Positions 24,930 to 34,490 of a DNA stretch of 64,000 nt are shown here, one piece after another. The stretch is taken from contig NZ_BDAW01000044.1 in the NCBI RefSeq assembly GCF_001625085.1, positions 1 to 64,000 of the forward strand, in the 5' to 3' direction. Position 1 is the stretch's first letter. The number at the start of each line of letters is the position of its first letter. Source of the stretch: Nocardia acidivorans NBRC 108247. Lineage in GTDB: Bacteria; Actinomycetota; Actinomycetes; Mycobacteriales; Mycobacteriaceae. Under the pieces are notes generated by a model. The model did no database searches, had not been told where the DNA came from, and saw only the letters and a list, made by a program, of their open reading frames with translations. Made by a program: the position numbers and the translations under genes.

Positions 24930-25580
24930 TCAGCGGCTATCGGGCTGCCACCGATGCGCGAATTCATCGGGCGCGGGCGGCGGACCCGGCAGGTCCCCCG
25001 AACCGGTGAGCCCGTCGATGAGCAGGGCCAGCACCCGGCGGCGCAGTTGTACGGCGCGTTGCGGATCGGTCAGCGAGATGGCGGCGCAGGACTCCAGGAT
25101 CAGGCCCAGGTCGGCGGTGGTGACCCCCGCGCGCAGCCGACCGGATTCGCGGGCACGGCGCATCAGTTCCGCATTGAGCTCACCCGCGCGGATGACCGCG
25201 GGCAGGATCGATTCATCCGGGGTGAAGGTGCCCGCGAGATGTGTTGTCAGCGAATGCACATCGGCGTCCACCACCCGCTCCAGGAAACCGGTGAACGCCC
25301 GCCAGTCATCCGAATCCGCCAGTGCCGCTTCGGCTTCTGCGTTGTACCGATGCAATCCCTGGTAGCAGAGCGTGCGCAGCAGCTCCTCCTTGCTGGGGTA
25401 GCGGCGGTACAGGGCGCTGATGCCCACCCCGGCGCGCTCGGCGACCGCGGAGATCGGGGCCTTCGGTTCGGCCAGGAATACATCGCGGGCGGCGGCCAGG
25501 ATGAGTTCGTCATTGCGGGCGGCCTGCGCCTTACGTCCGGGCAGACCGCGCTGAGCTGGGGCTTCGACTGACTTCGGCAT
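24930..25580 (-). CDS. TetR/AcrR-family transcriptional regulator
   Basis: The 216-residue protein has an N-terminal helix-turn-helix (ILAAARDVFLAEPKAPIS, then AERAGVGISALYRRYPSKEELL) followed by the helical effector domain. The ATG at 25580 gives a normal N-terminus. It diverges from the epoxide hydrolase gene with an 87-bp gap that contains two matching 18-bp inverted repeats. This is the classical layout of a TetR repressor that controls itself and its neighbour. Confidence 0.9.
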   Translation of the reverse strand: MPKSVEAPAQRGLPGRKAQAARNDELILAAARDVFLAEPKAPISAVAERAGVGISALYRRYPSKEELLRTLCYQGLHRYNAEAEAALADSDDWRAFTGFLERVVDADVHSLTTHLAGTFTPDESILPAVIRAGELNAELMRRARESGRLRAGVTTADLGLILESCAAISLTDPQRAVQLRRRVLALLIDGLTGSGDLPGPPPAPDEFAHRWQPDSR

Positions 25581-25598
25581 GAATCGAGAATAGCACTT

Positions 25599-25651
25599 GA
25601 ACGGAATCATCCGTTCCGCTATCGTTTGAAACAGAACGAAACATTCCGTTC
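25599..25651. promoter_or_regulatory. pair of TetR-type operators GAACGG-N6-CCGTTC
   Basis: Site 1 is GAACGGAATCATCCGTTC (25599-25616) and site 2 is GAACGAAACATTCCGTTC (25634-25651). Both have 6-bp arms with a 6-bp spacer; site 1 is perfect and site 2 has one arm mismatch. Their starts are 35 bp apart. They occupy most of the divergent intergenic region, so a bound repressor would cover both promoters. Confidence 0.75.
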
Positions 25652-25667
25652 CAACAAGGAGAGAATG

Positions 25668-26804
25668 ATGAGCGCCATCCGCCCCTTCCGCATCGACGTC
25701 CCGCAGACCCAGCTCGACGAGCTCGCCGACCGACTGCGTAAGGCGCTGTGGCCCAACGAACTTCCCGGTGTCGCCGATGCCTACGGCGTCCCCAACGGTC
25801 GCGTTCGGGACCTCGCGCGGTACTGGCTGGAGAGCTTCGACTGGCGCGCCCTGGAGGCGAGGCTGAACGCGTACCCGCAGTTCACCACCGAGATCGACGG
25901 TGAGGACATCCACTTCCTGCACATTCGCTCCGAGCGCGCGGACGCCACCCCGGTGATCCTGACGCACGGCTGGCCGGGCTCGATCCTGGAATATCTGGAT
26001 GTCATCGTCCCGCTCACCGCACCCGACTCCGATCAGGATCCGGCCTTCCACCTGGTCATCCCGTCGCTGCCCGGTTTCGGGTTCTCCGGTCCGACCCGCA
26101 GCACCGGGTGGAATCGTTACCGCACCGCCCGCGCCTGGGTGGAGCTGATGAACCGCCTGGGTTACCGGCGATTCGGGACCATCGGCAATGACGCCGGATC
26201 CATGGTCGCCCCGGAGATGGGCCGCATCGCACCCGATCAGGTGCTCGGAGTCCATGTGACACAGCTGTTCTCGTTCCCCTCCGGCGATCCGGCCGAAATG
26301 GCGGATCTGTCCGAGGAGGACCTGGCCGCACTCGCGCACCTGCAGTGGTTCTACGAGAACAAGATGTCGTTCAACACCCTGCACAGCCAGCAGCCGCAGA
26401 CCATCGCGTTCGCGCTCGCGGACTCCCCGACGGGTCTATTGGCCTGGAACGCACAGCTTTTCGGCGAATCGCTGGATAATGATTTCGTCATCGGGAATGT
26501 GGCCATCTACTGGCTGACCGGCACCTCCGGATCGGCGCTGCGCTTCTACTACGAGGACGCCCACGCCGAACAGCCGGCCGAGCCGACCACCGTGCCGACC
26601 GGGCTGGCCATGTTCAAGGGCGATTTCCAATCCATTCGCCGCTTCGCCGAGCGCGACCACAAGAACATCATCAGCTGGCACGCCTACGACGTGACCTCCG
26701 TCCATTCGACCAGCGCGAATGACGCGGCCGGACACTATGCCGCGCACGAGGCCACTGAAATCCTGGTGGCCGATATCCGGGAGTTCTTCGCCCGGCTGAG
26801 CTGA
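25668..26804 (+). CDS. epoxide hydrolase (microsomal EH / EHN family)
   Basis: The 378-residue alpha/beta hydrolase starts with the EHN domain (IRPFRIDVPQTQLDELADRL) typical of microsomal-type epoxide hydrolases, which open epoxides to diols. Signatures are the oxyanion-hole HGWPGS, the nucleophile region GNDAGSMVAPEMG (Asp of NDAG), and a late histidine in the C-terminal segment near SWHAYDVTSVHS and AAGHYAAHEATE. The ATG at 25668 was chosen, as AAGGAGAG is at a better distance than for the ATG three bases earlier. Expression is probably induced by a ligand of the divergent TetR regulator. The natural substrate is unknown. Confidence 0.87.
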   Translation: MSAIRPFRIDVPQTQLDELADRLRKALWPNELPGVADAYGVPNGRVRDLARYWLESFDWRALEARLNAYPQFTTEIDGEDIHFLHIRSERADATPVILTHGWPGSILEYLDVIVPLTAPDSDQDPAFHLVIPSLPGFGFSGPTRSTGWNRYRTARAWVELMNRLGYRRFGTIGNDAGSMVAPEMGRIAPDQVLGVHVTQLFSFPSGDPAEMADLSEEDLAALAHLQWFYENKMSFNTLHSQQPQTIAFALADSPTGLLAWNAQLFGESLDNDFVIGNVAIYWLTGTSGSALRFYYEDAHAEQPAEPTTVPTGLAMFKGDFQSIRRFAERDHKNIISWHAYDVTSVHSTSANDAAGHYAAHEATEILVADIREFFARLS

Positions 26805-26888
26805 CCCGACCGGCCGCGTGGAGCCTGATCGAACAGCTCACCGACGCGAACTACGTGCGGCGCACGCCCCGGCATCTCCAATTGAGAA

Positions 26889-28037
<1,149 letters not shown>

Positions 28038-28066
28038 GGGTTAATGATAACGGTTTTCATTAACCC
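28038..28066. promoter_or_regulatory. probable Zur box overlapping the cobW promoter
   Basis: Arms GGGTTAATGA (28038-28047) and TCATTAACCC (28057-28066) are perfectly complementary, and the 9-bp centre TAACGGTTT continues the symmetry with one mismatch. The inner TGATAACGGTTTTCA resembles actinobacterial zinc-uptake-regulator sites. It directly adjoins the start codon and contains the -10-like TTATCAT. Confidence 0.8.
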
Positions 28067-28115
28067 CGGAAGGGTGGGGTGGCCCACCCACGGTGAGTAG
28101 ACCTAGGGTCTGCTT

Positions 28116-28964
28116 GTGAAGCTTTTGCCGCTGGCCCCGATTGGGCAGACACCCGTCCGCGCGCTCACTATCGCGGGTACCGATTCCGGCGGCGGCGCGG
28201 GTATTCAGGCCGACTCGCGCACCATGGCCATGTGCGGCGTGCACGCGTGCGTGGCGGTGGCCGCGGTGACGGTGCAGAACACGCTCGGGGTGAGCGGATT
28301 CCATGAGATTCCGCCGGAGATCGTGGCCGGGCAGGTGCGCACCGTGGTGGGCGATATCGGCATCGGGGCCGCCAAGACCGGAATGCTCGCCTCCACCGCC
28401 ATTATCGAGGCGGTCGCGGCGGTGTGCGAAGAGGTCGGAATCGGCCGCGACGGGAGTATCCCGCTGGTGGTCGACCCGGTGGCCGCGTCCATGCACGGCG
28501 ATCCGCTCCTGCACGCCTCGGCCCTGGATGCCTTGCGCGACACCCTGATTCCGCTCGCCACCGTCATCACCCCGAACCTCGACGAGGTGCGACTGCTCAC
28601 CGGTATCGAGGTGGTCGACGATCTCACCGCGCACAAGGCCGCCGAGGCGCTGCACGCGCTCGGACCGCAATGGGCCATCGTCAAGGGCGGACATCTGCGG
28701 ACCTCCTCGTCCAGCACCGACCTGCTCTTCGACGGCGAGACCTTCCACGAACTCACCGCACCGCGCATTGCCACCGGCAATGATCACGGCGGCGGCGATA
28801 CCCTGGCCGCGGCCATGGCCAGCGCGCTCGCACACGGGTATTCGGTGCCCGAGGCGTTCGGATTCGCCAAGGAATGGACGCGCCGCTGCCTCGAGGCGTC
28901 CTACGACCTGGGCGCGGGGCACGGCCCGGTCTCCCCGCTGTGGCGCCTGCGGTCATCGCAATAA
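28116..28964 (+). CDS. thiD: hydroxymethylpyrimidine/phosphomethylpyrimidine kinase
   Basis: ThiD phosphorylates the thiamine pyrimidine twice in the cytosol. The 282-residue ribokinase-like protein has TIAGTDSGGGAGIQAD near the N-terminus, GDIGIGAAKTGML, DPVAASMHGDPLL, TPNLDEVRLLTG and a C-terminal GNDHGGGDTLAAAMA anion-hole/ATP motif. The catalytic aspartate lies in the GGGDT region. The GTG start fits the family; the ribosome-binding site is weak. It is not linked to a riboswitch in this window, unlike thiC. It diverges from the cobW gene by 78 bp and may share the Zur-box region without being regulated by it. Confidence 0.94.
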   Translation: MKLLPLAPIGQTPVRALTIAGTDSGGGAGIQADSRTMAMCGVHACVAVAAVTVQNTLGVSGFHEIPPEIVAGQVRTVVGDIGIGAAKTGMLASTAIIEAVAAVCEEVGIGRDGSIPLVVDPVAASMHGDPLLHASALDALRDTLIPLATVITPNLDEVRLLTGIEVVDDLTAHKAAEALHALGPQWAIVKGGHLRTSSSSTDLLFDGETFHELTAPRIATGNDHGGGDTLAAAMASALAHGYSVPEAFGFAKEWTRRCLEASYDLGAGHGPVSPLWRLRSSQ

Positions 28965-29048
28965 CAGACCTATAAGTCTGCGGGGCTCCCAGGAACCTCC
29001 CAGCTCCGCCGCAGGGCCGGCCCAGCGTGCCGGACGACCGTAGTGATC

Positions 29049-30290
29049 ATGTCCGACACCGTGACCGCCGTCCGGGCGGCGGAACCCGCAGAGTCCGTGA
29101 CCGCGCCCGTAGTTGACGTGGTCGTGCCCGTCTACAACGAAGAGGTCGATCTCGGACCGTGCGTGCGCAGACTGCACGCCTTCCTCATGGTGAATTTCCC
29201 GTTCACGGCACGAATCACCATTGCCGACAATGCCTCCACCGACGCCAGCCTGCGCGTGGCGCGCCAGCTCGCCGCCGACTTCGACGGCGTCCGGGTGGTG
29301 CATCTGGACCGCAAAGGCCGCGGCCGGGCGCTGCGCGAGGTGTGGCGGGGCTCGGACGCACAGGTCGTCGCGTATATGGACGTCGACCTCTCGACCGATC
29401 TGAACGCACTGCTGCCCCTGGTCGCGCCGCTGGTCTCCGGACACTCCGATCTGGCCATCGGCACCCGGCTCGCCTCCTCGTCACGGGTGGTGCGCGGACC
29501 CAAGCGGGAGATCATCTCGCGCTGCTACAACCTGATCCTGCGCACCTCATTACAGGCCAAATTCTCCGATGCGCAATGCGGTTTCAAGGCCATGCGCAGT
29601 CAGGTGGCACGCATGGTGCTGCCGCTGGTGGAGGATGGCGAATGGTTCTTCGACACCGAATTGCTGGTGCTCGCCGAACGCATCGGACTGCGCATTCACG
29701 AGGTGCCGGTGGACTGGATCGACGATCCGGACAGCCGCGTCGATATCGTCGACACCGCGCGCAAGGATCTACGGGGCATCTGGCGGGTCGGGCGTGCGCT
29801 CGGCTCGGGCCGACTGCCCATCAACGACCTACGCGCCGCCATCGGACGCGAACCACTGGTGGAGGGCGTACCGCTCGGCATGGTCGGACAACTAGTGCGA
29901 TTCGGCATGGTGGGCATCGCGTCCACGCTCGCGTATCTGCTGCTCTACGTTCTGCTGCAATCGATTACGGGCGCGCAGCTGGCGAACTTCCTGGCGCTGC
30001 TGATCACCGCCATCGGCAATACCGCCGCCAATCGGGCCTTCACCTTCGGGGTGCGAGGGTCGGCGCAGGCGGTATCGCATCAGTTGCAGGGATTGACCAT
30101 CTTCGGCATCGGACTCGCGCTTACCAGCGGATCGCTTTTCGCACTGCATCATTGGGCGCCGGGCGCGGCGGTGCACCTGGAACTGGCGGTGCTGGTGATC
30201 GCGAATCTCCTTGCGACCCTGGTGCGATTCGTCGGACTGCGCTGGGTGTTCCGCAAGGCCGGGGCGCACGATGCGGCGGGCAGCCGGTGA
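29049..30290 (+). CDS. GT2 glycosyltransferase fused to GtrA membrane domain (dolichyl-phosphate-mannose-synthase type)
   Basis: This 413-residue protein has an N-terminal family 2 glycosyltransferase (about residues 20-250) with VVVPVYNEE, ADNAST and the metal-binding MDVDLST. A C-terminal GtrA-type four-helix membrane domain follows (about 275-400). Enzymes of this design load a sugar from a nucleotide sugar onto polyprenyl phosphate at the inner membrane face. The next gene is a GT39 transferase that would use such a lipid-linked sugar outside, as with the B. subtilis ykcC/ykcB pair. The ATG at 29049 was chosen; a GTG lies two codons upstream. No clear ribosome-binding site is seen. Confidence 0.9.
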   Translation: MSDTVTAVRAAEPAESVTAPVVDVVVPVYNEEVDLGPCVRRLHAFLMVNFPFTARITIADNASTDASLRVARQLAADFDGVRVVHLDRKGRGRALREVWRGSDAQVVAYMDVDLSTDLNALLPLVAPLVSGHSDLAIGTRLASSSRVVRGPKREIISRCYNLILRTSLQAKFSDAQCGFKAMRSQVARMVLPLVEDGEWFFDTELLVLAERIGLRIHEVPVDWIDDPDSRVDIVDTARKDLRGIWRVGRALGSGRLPINDLRAAIGREPLVEGVPLGMVGQLVRFGMVGIASTLAYLLLYVLLQSITGAQLANFLALLITAIGNTAANRAFTFGVRGSAQAVSHQLQGLTIFGIGLALTSGSLFALHHWAPGAAVHLELAVLVIANLLATLVRFVGLRWVFRKAGAHDAAGSR

Positions 30291-30461
30291 TCACGCCCGA
30301 TCGGTTCGGTGGATCCCGGCCACCGGCACGCCGGGATGACGTAACGACCCCACCCCGGAATGGCGGAGCGGCTTCGCGATGGGCCGGCCATGGCGAGATG
30401 GTCCGCTGGACGTACCCCACCGTCGCCACACTTTCGAACACAACGCCCGAGGAGGTGCACG

Positions 30462-32516
30462 ATGACCACGACATTCACTGAGCGCCACGCGGTTTCGCCA
30501 CCGCCGGCCGCCACCGTGCGATACACGCGGTGGGAGTATCCGGCGCTGGCGGCGCTGCTCATCGGCACGGCCGTGGCCTACCTGTGGAATCTGTCGGTGA
30601 ACGGCTGGGCGAATTCGTTCTACGCCGCCGCCGTACAGGCGGGTTCGGTGTCGTGGAAGGCGTTCTTCTTCGGCTCCTCCGACGCCGCCAACTCCATCAC
30701 GGTCGACAAGACGCCACTGTCGTTGTGGCCCATGGAGATATCGGTTCGCCTCTTCGGCCTGCACAGCTGGAGCATGCTGCTGCCGCAGGCGCTCATCGGC
30801 GTGGCCTCGGTGGCGCTGCTGTGGGCCACGGTGCGGCGGGTGTTCGGGCCGGGCGCGGGACTGCTGGCCGGACTCGCCCTCGCGGTGACTCCCGTTGCGG
30901 CCCTGATGTTCCGATTCAACAATCCGGACGCACTGCTGGTGCTGCTCATGATCGCCGCCACCTGGGCCATGACCCGCGCGGTCGAGGACGGCCGCTGGCG
31001 GTGGCTGCTGTACACGGGGTTGTTCATCGGACTCGGCTTCCTCACCAAACAATTGCAGGTGCTGCTGGTGGTGCCCGCGCTGGCGCTGACCTATCTGGTC
31101 GCCGGACCGCCGAAACTGGGTAAGCGCATCGCACAACTCTTCGCCGCCGGGGCGGCCATGCTGGCGGGTGCGGGGTGGTGGTTGCTCATCGCCGAATTCT
31201 GGCCCGCCGATGATCGACCGTATTTCGGTGGCTCGCAGCATAATTCGATTGTCGAACTGACCCTCGGCTACAACGGGCTGGGCCGGTTGAACGGTGACGA
31301 GACCGGCAGCGTCGGCCCGGGTGGTGAACTCCCCGCGGGCGGCAACGGCATGTGGGGTTCCACCGGTATCACCCGCATGTTCGAACCGCAGCAGGGCGGG
31401 CAGATCGCCTGGCTGATTCCCGCCGCACTGATCCTGCTCGCGGCCGCACTGTTGTCGCGCGGCAGGGCGGCTCGTACCGATCAGCAGCGCGCCGGGCTCA
31501 TGCTGTGGGGCGGTTGGCTGCTGGTGACCGGTCTGGTCTTCAGCTTCATGAAGGGCATTTTCCACCAGTACTACACGGTGGCCCTGGCCCCGGCCATCGC
31601 GGCACTGGTCGGCATCGGCGCGACCCTGCTGTGGCGCGAGCGCGAGAAGTTTTGGGCGCGTGCGGCATTGGCACTCGCACTGGGCGTGACGGTCGCGACG
31701 GCGTGGATGCTGTTGTCCCGCAGTGCTTCCTTCCAACCGTGGCTGCGCTGGACCGTACTCGTCGCAGGGATCGCCGCCACCGTGGCGCTGCCGGTGCGAC
31801 TGCCGCGCAGGATCGAGATCGTGGCGGCCGCCGCGGCGGTACTCGTCGGCCTGGCCGGACCGCTGGCCTACAGCATCGACACCCTGGCCATCGGACATGA
31901 GGGACCGATCCCCAGCGCCGGACCGAATGTGCGCGGCGGCTTCGGTTTCGGCCCCGGCGGGCCGCGCGGTGAGGGCGGCGCGCAACGCATGAATGGCGAT
32001 GGCGGCCAGGGCGGCCCGAATGGCGGGACCCCGGGTGGGCCGAACGGCGGTAACGAGGGTGGTTCGCACGGTAATCGGGGCGGGGCTCCCGGCGGCGCGA
32101 ACACCCCCGGCGGAACCGGCAAGGGCAACCGCGAAGGTGGCGACGCGGGCAATTTCATGATGGCCGGCAAGCCCGGCGCGAAGGTCACCGCACTGCTCTC
32201 GGCCAAAGGTGACGAGTACACCTGGGTGGCCGCGGCCATCGGCTCGAACAGTGCCGCGGGGTTCCAGCTCGCCACCCAACTGCCGGTCATGCCGGTGGGC
32301 GGGTTCAACGGCAGTGATCCGTCGCCGACGCTGGAGCAGTTCCAGCGCTATGTGGCCAATGGGGATATCCACTACTTCATCGCCGGCGGCGGCTTCGGTT
32401 CCAACCGGTCGGGTTCACACAGCGCCGAGATCACCCGGTGGGTCGAGGACCATTTCACCTCGCAGGAGGTGGACGGCGTAACCCTCTACGACCTGACCGC
32501 ACCGAAGACCTCCTAG
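30462..32516 (+). CDS. GT39-family lipid-linked sugar transferase (YkcB/ArnT-like)
   Basis: The 684-residue polytopic protein belongs to the ArnT/PMT superfamily, which moves a sugar from polyprenyl phosphate to an acceptor at the outer face. The first loop has the acidic pair region SVNGWANSFYAAAVQAG and VDKTPLSLW, typical of the YkcB group. About twelve TM segments run to residue 480. Residues about 488-560 form a Gly/Asn/Pro-rich low-complexity segment, followed by an extracytoplasmic C-terminal domain (AKVTALLSAKGDEYTWVAA, ending YDLTAPKTS). GAGGAGG precedes the ATG at 30462. It is downstream of the GT2-GtrA gene by 171 bp and ends at a strong terminator. Sugar and acceptor are unknown. 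Confidence 0.9.
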   Translation: MTTTFTERHAVSPPPAATVRYTRWEYPALAALLIGTAVAYLWNLSVNGWANSFYAAAVQAGSVSWKAFFFGSSDAANSITVDKTPLSLWPMEISVRLFGLHSWSMLLPQALIGVASVALLWATVRRVFGPGAGLLAGLALAVTPVAALMFRFNNPDALLVLLMIAATWAMTRAVEDGRWRWLLYTGLFIGLGFLTKQLQVLLVVPALALTYLVAGPPKLGKRIAQLFAAGAAMLAGAGWWLLIAEFWPADDRPYFGGSQHNSIVELTLGYNGLGRLNGDETGSVGPGGELPAGGNGMWGSTGITRMFEPQQGGQIAWLIPAALILLAAALLSRGRAARTDQQRAGLMLWGGWLLVTGLVFSFMKGIFHQYYTVALAPAIAALVGIGATLLWREREKFWARAALALALGVTVATAWMLLSRSASFQPWLRWTVLVAGIAATVALPVRLPRRIEIVAAAAAVLVGLAGPLAYSIDTLAIGHEGPIPSAGPNVRGGFGFGPGGPRGEGGAQRMNGDGGQGGPNGGTPGGPNGGNEGGSHGNRGGAPGGANTPGGTGKGNREGGDAGNFMMAGKPGAKVTALLSAKGDEYTWVAAAIGSNSAAGFQLATQLPVMPVGGFNGSDPSPTLEQFQRYVANGDIHYFIAGGGFGSNRSGSHSAEITRWVEDHFTSQEVDGVTLYDLTAPKTS

Positions 32517-32529
32517 CCCGGACACCGAA

Positions 32530-32564
32530 AGAGGCCGCCTCCGCGAACAGCGGAGACGGCCTCT
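32530..32564. terminator. intrinsic terminator, probably bidirectional
   Basis: AGAGGCCGCCTCCGC and GCGGAGACGGCCTCT form a 15-bp stem with one mismatch around GAACA. T-rich bases flank both sides (TTGCTTTG to the right, and TTTCGG on the minus strand to the left). It lies between the GT39 gene and the convergent 34-residue microprotein gene and can serve both. Confidence 0.85.
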
Positions 32565-32584
32565 TGCTTTGCGCTACAACCGAA

Positions 32585-32689
32585 TCAGGCCAGGCCCCAC
32601 GCGTGCAGCAGGTAGGTGATGTTCGACGCGATGCTGGTGACCACATTCGCGAGATTCAGAGCGGCGGAGCCGAGATCGATAATGGGCAC
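32585..32689 (-). CDS. 34-residue hydrophobic microprotein
   Basis: A GTG at 32689, with AAGGA eight bases upstream and promoter-like TTTGGA and TGTATC elements before that, opens a 35-codon frame. It starts VPIIDLGSAALNLANVV and ends YLLHAWGLA. The product is one hydrophobic, amphipathic-looking helix with one Asp near the start and a His-Trp pair near the end. The stop lies 21 bp from the bidirectional terminator, as expected of a short independent unit. It resembles in size and character the small alpha-helical PorA/PorH porins of Corynebacteriales, but no sequence identity is claimed. A regulatory peptide is another option. Confidence 0.55.
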   Translation of the reverse strand: MPIIDLGSAALNLANVVTSIASNITYLLHAWGLA

Positions 32690-32883
32690 GACAAAGTCCT
32701 TCGCGGATCGGGATCGGATACAAAACTCCAAACTAGGCCGCTGGGCAACCGTCCAGCAATGAGGTAGTTCACGTATTGCCGCAGGTCAGACGAGATGTCG
32801 ACCACCCGAAAACTCCACTGTGACCCCCGCCACTCCCCTACCCTGGAATCGGCACCCGACAATCCGATCCAGGGACTGTCCGC

Positions 32884-33051
32884 ATGAACGACCCACTCGC
32901 CCACCACCCCGCCCTGCTCAGTACCGAACGCCGGGAAGCCTTCTGGCGGCGCTCGGGCTGGCGTCCCGACCTCACCGCCCGCGAACGCGAGCGCATCGAG
33001 GAGCGCTGGGATGACGAATCCATCGATATGGCCGAGATTTTCGGCTTCTAG
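32884..33051 (+). CDS. small conserved-looking hypothetical protein (55 aa)
   Basis: The 55-residue product is charged and helical: it starts MNDPLAHHPALLSTERREAF, has a WRRSGWRPDLTAREREIE-like core rich in Arg and Glu, and ends IDMAEIFGF. The sequence TARERERIEERWDDES resembles the first helix of small helix-turn-helix proteins, but the protein is too short for a full domain. Codon use (GC-rich third positions) matches the surrounding genes. It ends two bases before the stop of the convergent TetR gene. The upstream 190 bp hold no gene that I can support. Confidence 0.55.
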   Translation: MNDPLAHHPALLSTERREAFWRRSGWRPDLTARERERIEERWDDESIDMAEIFGF

Positions 33052-33052
33052 C

Positions 33053-33667
33053 TCAGCGCTCGGCGTTCAGCGCGGTGTGCAGAGTGGCGGCCCACTGCTG
33101 CACGATCTCCTTGCGGCGCAGGGAATCATCGGTGAGCACATCGGCCAGGCCGAGACCGCGCGCCAGGTCCAGGGTGGCCTGAACCAGATGGTGCGCAACG
33201 GGATCGGAGTCGTCGACGCCGAGCGCCTCCACCGCCATACGGTGCGAGGTGCGGCCGAATCGGGCCTCCAGCGGCACGATGCGCTCGCGCAGTGCGGGGT
33301 CGGCGGCGGCATGGGTCCACACCTGTAGCGCCGCCTTGAACAGAGAAGTGGTGTAGCCCTCCACCAGTGCGCTCACCACGGCTTCGGTGCGGCCCGCGCC
33401 CTCGGCGATCTCACCGATGGCCTGGGCATCGGCCAGTGATTGCGCCATCCGGGTTTCGAACATGTACTCCAGCGCCGCGGTGATCAGATCCTCGCGGGTC
33501 GGGAAGTGATGCTGTGCCGCACCGCGCGACACCCCGGCGCGCTCGGCCACCACCGCGACCGTGGCCGCCGCCCAGCCGGTCTCGGCCAGGCAGTCGATGG
33601 TCGCCTCCAGCAGCCGCTGCCGGGTGGCCCGGCTGCGGTCCTGCTTGGGTTCGTGGGGTGTGGCCAT
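33053..33667 (-). CDS. TetR/AcrR-family regulator, last gene of the carboxylase operon
   Basis: The 204-residue protein has a helix-turn-helix (RLLEATIDCLAETGWAA, then AERAGVSRGAAQHHFPTREDLI) and a TetR effector domain. Its ATG lies six bases beyond the enoyl-CoA hydratase stop, so it is translated from the same minus-strand message. An operator for it is likely at 42290-42305, in front of the first gene of the operon. Its ligand would then be a CoA ester or acid of the pathway. Confidence 0.9.
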   Translation of the reverse strand: MATPHEPKQDRSRATRQRLLEATIDCLAETGWAAATVAVVAERAGVSRGAAQHHFPTREDLITAALEYMFETRMAQSLADAQAIGEIAEGAGRTEAVVSALVEGYTTSLFKAALQVWTHAAADPALRERIVPLEARFGRTSHRMAVEALGVDDSDPVAHHLVQATLDLARGLGLADVLTDDSLRRKEIVQQWAATLHTALNAER

Positions 33668-33673
33668 GGGTAG

Positions 33674-34459
33674 CTATTCTGCCCAGCTCGGCGGCCGGCG
33701 CTGAAAGAAGGCCGTCATGCCCTCGATCACATCGGGCGTCCCGAAGAAGCTGCCCGAACGCTTGGCCAGGGCGAGCGCGGACCTATCCACCTCGGCGAGC
33801 GTGGCGGCGGTGGTGAGCCGCTTACTCTCCGCCAGACCCTGCGGTGAGCTCTTGCGCAACTCGCTGATCAGGCGTTTCACCTCGGCGTCCGGATCGTCGG
33901 CGGCAATGGTGATGAGGCCGTTGCGTTCGGCCTCGGCGGCATCGAAGGTCTCGCCCGTCTGGAAGTAGCGGGCCGCCGCGCGGGAGGTCAGCCGCGGCAG
34001 CAGGGTCAGCGAAATCACGAAGGGCGCGAGTCCGAGCCGGGCCTCGGTGAGGGCGAAACTGCTACTTCGCCCGGCGACCGCGATATCGCAGGCCCCGACA
34101 ATGCCCATACCGCCCGCGCGCACATTGCCGTCGATCTGGGCGATGACGGGTTTGGGCAGTTCCAGGATGTCGCGCAGCACCCGCACCATCCAGCCGGTGC
34201 GAATATCGGCCGCGGCCGCCGGATCGGCGTCCAGGGCCTCCTTCAGATCGGCTCCGGCGCAGAAGGTATTGCCGGTGTGGGTGAGCACCACCCCGCGTAC
34301 CGCGCTGTCCGCGGCCGCGTTCTCCAGCCCGGCCAGCAGCTCCGTCACCAGTTTCGAGGACAGGGCATTGCGATTGTGCGGGGAATCCAGGGTCAGGACG
34401 GCGAATCCGTCCCGCACCTCATAGCGCACGAACGGCGCATCGGGGGTGGCGTCACTCAT
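33674..34459 (-). CDS. echA7: enoyl-CoA hydratase/isomerase family protein
   Basis: This 261-residue crotonase-fold enzyme has the oxyanion-hole segments HNRNALSSKLV and AGADLKEAL, and the CoA-site GNVRAGGMGIVGACDIAV. The acid after GACD and an EARLGLAP loop fit a hydratase. The position matches echA7 (Rv0971c) in the homologous M. tuberculosis cluster. Depending on the pathway it could be a 3-methylglutaconyl-CoA-type hydratase, since a carboxylase precedes it in the operon. AAGGAAA precedes the ATG. It lies 31 bp downstream of the acyl-CoA dehydrogenase gene. Confidence 0.9.
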   Translation of the reverse strand: MSDATPDAPFVRYEVRDGFAVLTLDSPHNRNALSSKLVTELLAGLENAAADSAVRGVVLTHTGNTFCAGADLKEALDADPAAAADIRTGWMVRVLRDILELPKPVIAQIDGNVRAGGMGIVGACDIAVAGRSSSFALTEARLGLAPFVISLTLLPRLTSRAAARYFQTGETFDAAEAERNGLITIAADDPDAEVKRLISELRKSSPQGLAESKRLTTAATLAEVDRSALALAKRSGSFFGTPDVIEGMTAFFQRRPPSWAE

Positions 34460-34490
34460 CGAATTTCCTTACGGCTCAGGAGAACACGGC

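Noticed and set aside
31920..32160. Gly/Asn-rich stretch considered as a PE_PGRS-like or collagen-like gene of its own
   Set aside because: It lies in frame inside the GT39 gene, between its membrane core and its C-terminal domain.
32656..32907. 83-residue minus-strand frame upstream of the microprotein
   Set aside because: No Shine-Dalgarno, no recognisable features, and it overlaps the microprotein gene and its promoter in another frame.
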